Below the pieces are notes generated by a model that searched no databases, was not told the DNA's origin, and worked only from the letters and a program-made list of their open reading frames with translations. 11,832 bases of DNA from CAZVWW01 sp964631265. GTDB lineage: Bacteria > Thermotogota > Thermotogae > MWEM01. Within the stretch, counting starts at the first letter, position 1. The number at the start of each line of letters is the position of its first letter. The stretch is taken from the NCBI GenBank assembly GCA_964631265.1, contig CAZVWW010000072.1, positions 1-11,832 of the forward strand, written 5' to 3'. The position numbers and the translations under genes are program-made. Shown here piece after piece: positions 7,355 through 11,832 of this stretch.

Positions 7355-7942
7355 TCACCACTGAACGAGGCGAACCATTCCGATCACCACGCCGATGATC
7401 TCCGCCTCTTCTTTTAAGAGGCGTGTTTCCGCCTGGGATGGATTCAGGCTGGTCATGATGATGTTTTTGGCATCCCGGTTGACCTTGCCGGTGAATATTT
7501 CCCCGTCTTTTCTGACCACTGAGAGTTTCCCCTTGATATAGGCGGCCCTTTTGACGATGATGATATCCCCTTCAAGATAGACCGGATAGAGCATCTTTGA
7601 GATTGGCGGCGCCACCCGGAGGGCAAAATCCCCCTCGCGGAAGAGGACTGTCTCCCCTGTGTTTGTGAATCCCCTCGGATGCTGTGGTTTTGTTTCATAG
7701 ATCGGGAGTGCCTTTTCGATCCCCGGCTTGGGATCATCGCTGACCCCGAAGAGATAGTCGAAAGAGACGTTGAAATAGGCCTGGATCTTTTCAAGGACAT
7801 CCTCCCTTGGCATCCGTTTGCCCGTCTCATACATCCCGACAGCATTGGTGCTGGAACCGATCTTTGAGGCCAGATCCGCCTGGGACAGGCCGGCCTCGTT
7901 TCTCAATTTCTTCAAACGTGAAGCAAAACGATTTCTAAACAT
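7355..7942 (-). CDS. XRE-family transcriptional repressor with S24 (LexA/CI-like) C-terminal domain
   Basis: A 195-aa protein. Residues about 5-62 form a helix-turn-helix domain (LKKLRNEAGLSQADLASKIG, then NAVGMYETGKRMPR, ending FDYLFGV). Residues about 98-195 match the LexA/CI peptidase-like fold: FREGDFALRV, LEGDIIIVKR, KGKLSVVRKDGEIFTGKV and MTSLNP. Ser115 and Lys153 sit with spacing close to the LexA Ser/Lys dyad, but the usual GDSM around the serine is replaced by PPISKM, and no Ala-Gly or Cys-Gly cleavage site is seen in the linker, so self-cleavage is doubtful. The open frame runs much further upstream, but ATG at 7942-7940 is chosen: it has SD GGGGTGA, begins the HTH domain, and lies just downstream of promoter and operator-like sites. 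Divergent from the small-gene operon it presumably controls. Confidence 0.88.
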   Translation of the reverse strand: MFRNRFASRLKKLRNEAGLSQADLASKIGSSTNAVGMYETGKRMPREDVLEKIQAYFNVSFDYLFGVSDDPKPGIEKALPIYETKPQHPRGFTNTGETVLFREGDFALRVAPPISKMLYPVYLEGDIIIVKRAAYIKGKLSVVRKDGEIFTGKVNRDAKNIIMTSLNPSQAETRLLKEEAEIIGVVIGMVRLVQW

Positions 7943-7962
7943 ACAATCACCCCGCTCTATTT

Positions 7963-7979
7963 TATCACGTATTGTGAAT
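7963..7979 (-). promoter_or_regulatory. Lambda-like 17-bp operator, left site
   Basis: TATCACGTATTGTGAAT has the form TATCAC-N5-GTGRWW, a 17-bp imperfect dyad. The first 14 bp match the complement of the right-hand site (8024-8040) at 13 positions, so the two sites face each other in the divergent promoter region. It overlaps the -10 and start-point region of the repressor's likely promoter, which suggests autoregulation. Binding by the adjacent XRE/S24 protein is inferred. Confidence 0.6.
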
Positions 7980-8005
7980 TTAATTGAATCGTTACTGAAA
8001 ATCAA
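7977..8005 (-). promoter_or_regulatory. Probable promoter of the XRE/S24 repressor gene
   Basis: Minus-strand -35 TTGATT (complement of 8000-8005) and -10 TAAATT (complement of 7977-7982) are 17 bp apart, each 4 of 6 to consensus. The predicted start near 7970 leaves a leader of about 28 nt that keeps the SD. An alternative -10 TAAAAT (complement of 7959-7964) would give a nearly leaderless message. It is weaker than the opposing promoter. Confidence 0.45.
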
Positions 8006-8015
8006 AGACAGACTC

Positions 8016-8044
8016 TTGACAAATACCACAAAACGTGATAATAT
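8016..8044 (+). promoter_or_regulatory. Promoter of the DUF1659/DUF2922 operon
   Basis: A perfect -35 TTGACA (8016-8021), 17-bp spacer and -10 TAATAT (8039-8044, 4 of 6 to consensus). Start predicted near 8051, giving a leader of about 27 nt before the ATG at 8078. The 17-bp right operator-like site fills the spacer and reaches into the -10, so a bound repressor would block polymerase. Confidence 0.72.
8024..8040 (+). promoter_or_regulatory. Lambda-like 17-bp operator, right site
   Basis: TACCACAAAACGTGATA, or TATCACGTTTTGTGGTA on the other strand. Its outer bases are the same as those of phage lambda operators such as OL1 (TATCAC-N5-GTGGTA). It lies between the -35 and -10 of the rightward promoter. 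Together with the left site (7963-7979) it forms an inverted pair whose centres are about 61 bp apart, nearly six helical turns. Confidence 0.62.
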
Positions 8045-8077
8045 ATTTTTGAAACACAAAAGGAAGGAGGTGAGAGA

Positions 8078-8305
8078 ATGGCTATCGGAGACACAACTTC
8101 GGTTGATATGGAGGAAAAGAGACTGGTCGTTATACTGGACACCGGCGTCGTCGATGCAAGCTATGACAAGGTGTATGTCCCCATCAATTCGACTGTGACA
8201 GAGCAGGAGGCGTATGATATCGCCTATGTCATCGCCGAGTTCACCACGTACACGCTCGTTGGTATCGAGTTCGAGATCACGCAGCATCTCGGCCCGCTTA
8301 ACTGA
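8078..8305 (+). CDS. DUF1659-like small protein
   Basis: A 75-aa acidic soluble protein with no cysteine, signal peptide or membrane helix. The pattern RLVVILDTGVVDASYDKVYV followed by TVTEQEAYDIAYVIAEFTTYTLVGIEF resembles DUF1659, a small family best known from Firmicutes and often encoded next to a DUF2922 protein, as here. Its function is unknown to me. Start ATG at 8078 has a perfect 10-base SD AAGGAGGTGA (8064-8073), suggesting high expression when the promoter is open. It is the first gene after a strong TTGACA promoter with an operator-like site, divergent from the XRE/S24 repressor. A second SD-like AGGGAGGA directly after its stop has no start codon following it. Confidence 0.7.
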   Translation: MAIGDTTSVDMEEKRLVVILDTGVVDASYDKVYVPINSTVTEQEAYDIAYVIAEFTTYTLVGIEFEITQHLGPLN

Positions 8306-8345
8306 GGGAGGATTTAAAACAAACAAAGCCTGAGGAGGTGAGAAC

Positions 8346-8561
8346 ATGGCAAAAGTACTGGAACTGGTCTTCAGACATAGCGACGGATCCGGCAGAAAGA
8401 CGCTCAAGATTCCCGAGCCCCCTGCTGATATCGATACGAACCTTACAACTCTGGAAGACTACATGACGAACTACCTGGAAGGAAAGATGTCCCCATACAA
8501 TCTCTTTGACGAGGCGACTGTGGTGGAGACATCCGAGAATGAACTGATTGACAAGATGTAA
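8346..8561 (+). CDS. DUF2922-like small protein
   Basis: A 71-aa soluble protein starting MAKVLELVFRHSDGSGRKTLKIPEPPAD (residues 1-28), the characteristic DUF2922 opening (LEL.F...G...TL.I..P), then LTTLEDYMTNYLE and a C-terminal ATVVETSENEL. No enzymatic motif is present; the role of the family is not established as far as I know. Start ATG at 8346 has SD GAGGAGGTGA (8333-8342). It follows the DUF1659-like gene by 40 bp on the same transcript and is itself followed within 10 bp by a strong intrinsic terminator. Comparable length and pairing with DUF1659 suggest that the two proteins act together. Confidence 0.72.
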   Translation: MAKVLELVFRHSDGSGRKTLKIPEPPADIDTNLTTLEDYMTNYLEGKMSPYNLFDEATVVETSENELIDKM

Positions 8562-8570
8562 CGCACTAAC

Positions 8571-8594
8571 CCCGCCCTTCGGGGCGGGCTTTTT
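8571..8594 (+). terminator. Intrinsic terminator after the DUF2922 gene
   Basis: CCCGCCC (8571-8577) pairs with GGGCGGG (8582-8588) around a stable TTCG tetraloop, followed by CTTTTT. This is a textbook rho-independent terminator. It lies between the second and third small genes, so the third would be expressed only by readthrough unless it has its own promoter; none is visible in the 15 bp between. Confidence 0.88.
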
Positions 8595-8609
8595 AAAAGG
8601 AGATAAGAG

Positions 8610-8858
8610 ATGGAAATAAAGATGAATAACCCCCAGTTCTGGAATATCATCGTTACTCTGTCATCTATTATAACACAGATAGAGAGCTCGGAACTGAACG
8701 GGGAGCAGAAAAAGGAGTTCGTGATCCAGAAGATCAAGGCCCTGCTGCGGCCCCTAAATCTGCCAATCCCCGAGTTTGTCCTGGGACCAATCCTGTCCCC
8801 GCTGATCGACTATCTGGTGGACCGATTGAACGAGAGCGGGCTTTTTGCCCATGGATGA
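8610..8858 (+). CDS. Unrecognised 82-aa protein, third gene of the small operon
   Basis: A soluble, helical protein with no membrane segment. Coding status is supported by a good SD AAAGGAG (8596-8602, spacer 7 nt), placement between two intrinsic terminators, and orientation with the DUF1659/DUF2922 pair. The part NGEQKKEFVIQKIKALLRPLN (about residues 30-50), then PIPEFVLG and LIDYLVDRLNES, faintly resembles the cytoplasmic tail of LL-H-type phage holins (KK-Y-V---I--L...E..V..LN), but their N-terminal membrane helix is missing, so I do not assign that function. In related operons the third partner is often a tiny YvrJ membrane protein; this is not one. Its SD begins 2 bp after the terminator's T-run, so its expression depends on readthrough. 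Confidence 0.68.
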   Translation: MEIKMNNPQFWNIIVTLSSIITQIESSELNGEQKKEFVIQKIKALLRPLNLPIPEFVLGPILSPLIDYLVDRLNESGLFAHG

Positions 8859-8876
8859 ACAATAAGTTTCATATCG

Positions 8877-8906
8877 AAAAAAGAGGGCCTTCAAGGCCCT
8901 CTTTTT
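8877..8906. terminator. Bidirectional intrinsic terminator closing the small operon
   Basis: GAGGGCC (8883-8889) and GGCCCTC (8895-8901) pair around TTCAA. A runs of six on the left and T runs of five on the right extend the stem and supply a U-tract in either direction. It ends the transcript 19-48 bp after the 82-aa gene. Confidence 0.88.
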
Positions 8907-8926
8907 GCTTTCTGGCTGCATATCCC

Positions 8927-8952
8927 AACACTTCCCAGAGTGTTCTTTTTTT
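8927..8952 (+). terminator. Second, weaker terminator-like hairpin
   Basis: AACACT (8927-8932) and AGTGTT (8939-8944) around TCCCAG, followed by C and seven T (8946-8952). The stem is AT-rich but the T-run is long. It would back up the terminator at 8877-8906. Confidence 0.5.
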
Positions 8953-9027
8953 CTAGCAACAGGTCCCGGCGCTTCTTGAAGCGAGCAGTAACTATTTTTC
9001 CTGGCAACAGGTCCCCGGCCTGTTGCC
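8953..9027. repeat. Short direct repeat; second copy forms a 9-bp hairpin
   Basis: CTAGCAACAGGTCCCGGC (8953-8970) recurs as CTGGCAACAGGTCCCCGGC (9001-9019). The second copy is completed into a perfect inverted repeat GGCAACAGG (9003-9011) / CCTGTTGCC (9019-9027). A REP-like extragenic element is possible; no transposase is near. Confidence 0.5.
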
Positions 9028-9206
9028 GTTATCCCGCCAAGAGCCCCCTGGCTCTTGTCCTTTTGCTCTTGTTCTTGGTTGATGGCAGACTTTCCAGCTC
9101 GGAACGTTCCGGCCCCTTCTCCCGCCCCCCCCTTTAACTTCCCGTTAAACTCCATGCGTTCATTAAGATTTAAACTAAAAAACGCCTCTTCTTTAAATTG
9201 ATACTC

Positions 9207-9212
9207 TATAAT
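9207..9212 (+). promoter_or_regulatory. Candidate -10 for the HD-GYP gene
   Basis: A consensus TATAAT lies in an AT-rich stretch 70 bp upstream of the start codon. No convincing -35 is found at 16-18 bp. The arms ACGCCT (9182-9187) and AGGCGT (9223-9228) bracket it symmetrically and might be an activator or repressor site, or chance. Confidence 0.35.
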
Positions 9213-9282
9213 ACTCTTGAACAGGCGTCATTAAAACTTCAAAAACAAACTGTCTTTTTCAAGTAGTTCCCATAATCCTTTA

Positions 9283-11151
9283 ATGAAGGGTGAGCCCCTT
9301 TTGGATACATTTAAAAAGAAAATGCTCAAGTATGCGCTTTTGTCCCTTACAACGATATTCGTTATTGTCCTGCTTCTAATTTTTCATTATAACCGGAAAG
9401 AGCTCGCGGAAAGCTTTGAAAAACGAATGAGCTGGATCACGAGCGCCGTTTTGATGAGCAGCAGAGAACCGCTCTGGAACCTGGACGAAACCATCCTGAA
9501 AGAGAATATTGATTCATTTCTCCAGATCAGCGGTGTCTCGGAAATCATTGTTCAGGAGATCATGGATTATCTCGTGATCGAGACGGGCAGCAAGCCGCGG
9601 GAAGAAAACCGGATAACGGTTGAAGAACCGATCAGGAAAGACGGGCAACTGATCGGGGAAGTGACCATCCACTTTTCCGATGCAGAGCTCCAAAGGCGGA
9701 TCAACCGGAGCCTGATGGCCCTGATCATGCAGATATCTTTTTTATTTGTCCTCGTGGCAGGCCTTGTCGCCTTTATGTCCAAAAAGTACACCGAGCCCAT
9801 TGTCGGGCTTGCCAGGGCCATCAAGAAATTCGACATACGTGATCCGTCAAGCTATGAGCTGATCTGGGAGAACACAGAAGTCGAGGAGATCCAGGCGGTT
9901 ATTAAGAGTTTCAAGGAGATGGCCGAGGAGATCACGGCGAATTACCAGGAGATGGAGGCTACAAACGAGACACTCAAAGAGATGAACGAAAAGCTCGAGA
10001 TCAAGAGTGAGGAGAACCGGCTGCTGGCGGGCAAGCTCTCCCGAATCATCGAGATATCGGGAAAATTCGATGAGGCCACCGAAATGAGTGAGAAGACCTT
10101 TATGCAGACACTCTTCAGAAAGGCCTTTGAGATCATCTCCGAGGCGGATTACGGATCGGTCTACGTGTACGGTGAGAAGAACGTTGAGTTTGTAGACGCC
10201 GTCGGGCATGACATGGAGCTTTTGAATAAGACCCGGATCCCGAAAGATATCTTCATGAAGAATTCGGTCGATGTCGGCATTGAGCAGAACATGTTGAACT
10301 ACACGGAAGACAAGCTTGTGGAGAAAAAAGCGGTGCAACAGGCACAAACAAAAGAGAACGGGGATTTCAATATCTTGAAACGGGCGACAAAAGACTTCAA
10401 GGAGACCCTCTACTTCGAACTCTTTGTCGGCGATGTGGCTCAGGGCGGGGTCAGTCTTGACATCAGGAGAGAGAGCGACAAGCACTTTAACAGAGAATCC
10501 ATTGAAGCGATGAAGGCCTTTCAAAGCCTTGCAACCGCCTTTTACAAGGTTCAACGTTACAGCAACATGAAAGAATCCTTCACCAAAGAGATCATCATAT
10601 CGATCGTCAAGATGCTGGAGATCCATGACAATTACACAAAGGGACATTCCGAGAGTGTCGCAAATCTAACCGCGCAGCTTGCCGAAGAGATAAATTTGAG
10701 TAATAAAGATAAAAAGCGCGCCTTCTGGGCCGGACTGGTCCACGATATCGGCAAGATCCTCATCCCCGATGCCGTTCTGAACAAGTCGTCCAAACTGACG
10801 AATGAGGAGTTTTCAATCATCAAGAAGCATCCTGTCTGGGGGTATGAAACCCTGAAGAACTCGGACCAGCTCAAGGATATTGCCATCCTGGTCCTCCATC
10901 ATCATGAACGATACGACGGAAGAGGATACCCGGACGGACTCTCCGGAGAGGATATCCCGCAGATATCGCGAATCATCAACGTGGTCGATTCCTGGGACGC
11001 CATGACGACGAGGCGCTCCTACCGCGAACCGCTGGATAAAAAAACCGCCCTGAAAGAGATTGAAGACAACGCCGGAAAGCAGTTTGATCCCCTGATTGCA
11101 GAGGCGTTTCTGAAGATGAGACAAAGAGAGACAAGGGGGCAGGTAAAATGA
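9283..11151 (+). CDS. Membrane sensor with HAMP, GAF-like and HD-GYP domains (putative cyclic di-GMP phosphodiesterase)
   Basis: A 622-aa protein. Order: membrane helix about 16-36, extracytoplasmic sensor region about 38-145, second helix about 146-166, HAMP about 167-222, coiled coil about 218-265, a GAF-like region about 266-425, HD-GYP domain about 435-615. The HD-GYP residues are intact: E446, H455 (KGHSE), H487/D488 and K491 (LVHDIGK), H516 (KKHP), H539-H541 and DGRGYP (545-550), so hydrolysis of cyclic di-GMP is expected. No GGDEF, receiver or kinase domain is present, so sensing is direct, through the periplasmic region or GAF. The ATG at 9283 has no SD; TTG at 9301 has GGGTGAG 6 nt upstream and would remove only six residues. 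It is a single-gene unit. The last codons and stop lie inside a repeat found twice more downstream. Confidence 0.93.
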   Translation: MKGEPLLDTFKKKMLKYALLSLTTIFVIVLLLIFHYNRKELAESFEKRMSWITSAVLMSSREPLWNLDETILKENIDSFLQISGVSEIIVQEIMDYLVIETGSKPREENRITVEEPIRKDGQLIGEVTIHFSDAELQRRINRSLMALIMQISFLFVLVAGLVAFMSKKYTEPIVGLARAIKKFDIRDPSSYELIWENTEVEEIQAVIKSFKEMAEEITANYQEMEATNETLKEMNEKLEIKSEENRLLAGKLSRIIEISGKFDEATEMSEKTFMQTLFRKAFEIISEADYGSVYVYGEKNVEFVDAVGHDMELLNKTRIPKDIFMKNSVDVGIEQNMLNYTEDKLVEKKAVQQAQTKENGDFNILKRATKDFKETLYFELFVGDVAQGGVSLDIRRESDKHFNRESIEAMKAFQSLATAFYKVQRYSNMKESFTKEIIISIVKMLEIHDNYTKGHSESVANLTAQLAEEINLSNKDKKRAFWAGLVHDIGKILIPDAVLNKSSKLTNEEFSIIKKHPVWGYETLKNSDQLKDIAILVLHHHERYDGRGYPDGLSGEDIPQISRIINVVDSWDAMTTRRSYREPLDKKTALKEIEDNAGKQFDPLIAEAFLKMRQRETRGQVK

Positions 11152-11224
11152 TTCCCGTATCAGCGGACCTGTCGCCCCCCCTTGACCCCCGGTCCCTTCT
11201 GTTCTGACGCTCTTAGAAGATGGT

Positions 11225-11247
11225 AAACACCCGAGGGCGGGTGTTTT
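11225..11247 (+). terminator. Possible terminator of the HD-GYP gene (hairpin within repeat copy 1)
   Basis: AAACACCC (11225-11232) pairs with GGGTGTTT (11239-11246) around GAGGGC, with the transcript ending in a run of only four T. It lies 74 bp after the stop. A second strong stem, CGCCCCACC (11257-11265) / GGTGGGGCG (11274-11282), follows without a T-run. Termination function is plausible but the U-tract is short. Confidence 0.42.
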
Positions 11248-11408
11248 CGGGATAAGCGCCCCACCCCGGGGGAGGTGGGGCGAGCATACTTAGAGGGAAT
11301 ATAAACGTTAGAGGGGACAGGTATGATGATTCGGAGTATCAGCGGACCTGTCGCCCCCCTTGACCCCCGGTCCCTTCTGTTCTGACGCTCTTAGAAGATG
11401 GTAAACAC

Positions 11409-11508
11409 NNNNNNNNNNNNNNNNNNNNNNNNNNNNNNNNNNNNNNNNNNNNNNNNNNNNNNNNNNNNNNNNNNNNNNNNNNNNNNNNNNNNNNNNNNNN
11501 NNNNNNNN
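11409..11508. other. Assembly gap of exactly 100 N
   Basis: The run of 100 unknown bases is the conventional placeholder for a gap of unknown size. Left edge GTAAACAC and right edge CCGAGGGCGG are adjacent in repeat copy 1 (11223-11240), so the gap was placed within the repeat and may hide nothing or many further repeat units. Confidence 0.97.
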
Positions 11509-11563
11509 CCGAGGGCGGGTGTTTTCGGGATAAGCGCCCCACCCCGGGGGAGGTGGGGCGAGT

Positions 11564-11613
11564 TTTATCCTCGCGCCAACCCCCCTCTTACTTTATCCTC
11601 GCGCCAACCCCCC
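11564..11613. repeat. Direct repeat of 22 bp at 28-bp spacing
   Basis: The same 22-bp sequence, beginning TTTATCCTCGCGCCAAC and ending in a C-run, occurs at 11564-11585 and 11592-11613. The second copy forms the left arm of the hairpin at 11600-11626. This looks like a small local duplication. Confidence 0.75.
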
Positions 11614-11626
11614 CCGGGTTGGCGCG
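11600..11626. repeat. Perfect 11-bp inverted repeat (very stable hairpin)
   Basis: CGCGCCAACCC (11600-11610) and GGGTTGGCGCG (11616-11626) pair perfectly around CCCCC. No T-run follows in either direction, so it is not an ordinary intrinsic terminator. It may be a structural extragenic element that also hampered assembly. Confidence 0.75.
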
Positions 11627-11637
11627 CAAAAACCAGA

Positions 11638-11668
11638 AAACACCCCCCCGGGTGTTTACCCTCTTTTT
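11638..11668. repeat. Inverted copy of the AAACACCC hairpin
   Basis: AAACACCC (11638-11645) and GGGTGTTT (11650-11657) pair around CCCC, followed by ACCCTCTTTTT. On the minus strand this reads GGTAAACACCC, loop, GGGTGTTTTC, matching the hairpin of the 178-bp repeat (11222-11248) with a different loop. So the element also occurs in opposite orientation. It may act as a rightward terminator. Confidence 0.55.
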
Positions 11669-11689
11669 CCGGAGCCTCCGATATCCGGA

Positions 11690-11745
11690 ACGTTAGAGGA
11701 GACAGGTCTGATGATTGGCGTATCAGCGGACCTGTCCCCTCGACC
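11690..11745. repeat. Third, partial copy of the repeat with a GACAGGTC hairpin
   Basis: AACGTTAGAGG followed by GACAGGT, TGATGATT and GTATCAGCGGACCTGTC repeats the sequence at 11305-11352. Here GACAGGTC (11701-11708) pairs with GACCTGTC (11729-11736), and TGAT/ATCA pair inside, with a 3-nt bulge GCG. The outer arms GAGGAGACAGGT / ACCTGTCCCCTC extend the dyad. This resembles REP-like or MITE-like extragenic palindromes; no transposase gene is in the window. Confidence 0.7.
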
Positions 11746-11832
11746 CACCTTCAATGTAAATTCTTTCTAAAACCAGAGTAAAAAAACAACCACACTTTCG
11801 ATTCCCCCTCACAAATATGTTATCATATCAAA

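Larger units (their letters stand above)
8907..9282. other. Gene-free spacer with a run of hairpins
   Basis: No credible gene is seen in either strand. Successive inverted repeats are: AACACT/AGTGTT at 8927-8944 followed by C and seven T; CGCTTC/GAAGCG at 8970-8983; GGCAACAGG/CCTGTTGCC at 9003-9027; CAAGAGCC/GGCTCTTG at 9038-9057; a 12-bp palindrome CGGAACGTTCCG at 9100-9111; and TTTAAC/GTTAAA at 9133-9149. The last 130 bp turn AT-rich and probably hold the promoter of the HD-GYP gene. Confidence 0.6.
11135..11562. repeat. Tandem repeat of about 178 bp, two copies, second interrupted by an assembly gap
   Basis: Copy 1 runs from about 11135 (inside the HD-GYP gene end) to 11284, followed by a short unique spacer; copy 2 begins at about 11305 and ends at 11562, with 100 N inside. 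From GTATCAGCGGACCTGTCG onward the copies are almost identical and differ in the number of C in one C-run (seven or six). Each contains a GACAGGT/ACCTGTC dyad, a hairpin with AAACACCC/GGGTGTTT, and a hairpin with CGCCCCACC/GGTGGGGCG. The two edges of the gap are contiguous in copy 1. Confidence 0.85.
11152..11832. other. Gene-free region of repeats and GC-rich hairpins at the right end
   Basis: I find no credible coding sequence. The longest open frame here passes through the 100 N and has no start signal. The content is the 178-bp repeat copies, the gap, a 28-bp-period direct repeat, hairpins at 11600-11626 and 11638-11657, a third partial repeat copy at 11690-11745, and an AT-rich tail (11746-11832) with only a weak -10-like TATCAT at 11821-11826 that could precede a gene beyond the window. 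Confidence 0.7.

Noticed and set aside
7943..8077. Firmicutes-type LexA (SOS) box
   Set aside because: No CGAAC-N4-GTTCG-like sequence is present; the dyads are of the TCAC-N5-GTGA type.
7943..8407. Upstream extension of the repressor reading frame (350 codons in total)
   Set aside because: The extension runs antisense through the divergent promoters and the DUF1659 and DUF2922 genes, has no domain, and the HTH domain begins exactly at the SD-supported ATG at 7942.
7355..8906. Prophage
   Set aside because: Apart from the CI-like repressor and operators there is no integrase, structural or lysis gene, and no attachment-site duplication is seen.
8754..9155. 133-codon open frame on the minus strand
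   Set aside because: It crosses the bidirectional terminator, the hairpin cluster and the end of the 82-aa gene, and has low-complexity composition and no SD.
9847..10647. 266-codon open frame on the minus strand
   Set aside because: It lies wholly inside the well-supported HD-GYP sensor gene and its translation has no recognisable domain; it is a shadow frame.
11135..11745. CRISPR array
   Set aside because: Repeats are long (about 178 bp), few, and not separated by uniform unique spacers; no cas gene is present.
11398..11781. 127-codon open frame crossing the gap
   Set aside because: It exists only because the 100 N contain no stop; flanking codons are repeat sequence.

Overview
The window looks like chromosomal DNA from a free-living bacterium of moderate GC. 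Strong Shine-Dalgarno (SD) sequences (AAGGAGGTGA, GAGGAGGTGA), frequent TTG and GTG starts, a DUF1659/DUF2922 gene pair and clostridial-style GltX/CysS features point weakly to a Firmicutes-like or neighbouring lineage. There is no rRNA or other firm taxonomic marker, so this placement is an inference. A run of 100 N and slightly varying repeats suggest a draft or metagenome assembly.

Positions 1-7354 are read leftward (minus strand). In transcription order they hold gltX, cysS, a 129-aa protein of unknown function, a protein with a degenerate cyclic-nucleotide-binding fold, and a DUF1015 protein. These are packed with overlaps or gaps under 20 bp, so probably one operon, with an extended -10 promoter just upstream of gltX. 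After a 187-bp gap containing hairpins come a divergent MreB-like actin, an MreC-like membrane protein overlapping its regulatory signals, and the 5' end of guaB (IMP dehydrogenase), which runs off the left edge.

Positions 7355-8906 form a compact genetic switch. A leftward XRE/S24 (LexA/CI-like) repressor faces a rightward operon of three very small genes: DUF1659-like, DUF2922-like, and an unrecognised 82-aa protein. The divergent promoter region carries two 17-bp sites in inverted orientation with the architecture of lambda operators (TATCAC-N5-GTGRTA). Each lies on one of the two promoters. A strong terminator separates the second and third small genes and another closes the operon. This is the most interesting part of the window.

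Positions 8907-9282 hold no gene but a run of hairpins and a short duplicated motif. Positions 9283-11151 encode a two-pass membrane sensor (periplasmic region, HAMP, coiled coil, GAF-like region, HD-GYP) expected to hydrolyse cyclic di-GMP. The remainder, to 11832, is non-coding. It has two copies of a roughly 178-bp tandem repeat whose first copy starts inside the end of the HD-GYP gene, an assembly gap inside the second copy, a third partial copy, and several very strong GC-rich hairpins.
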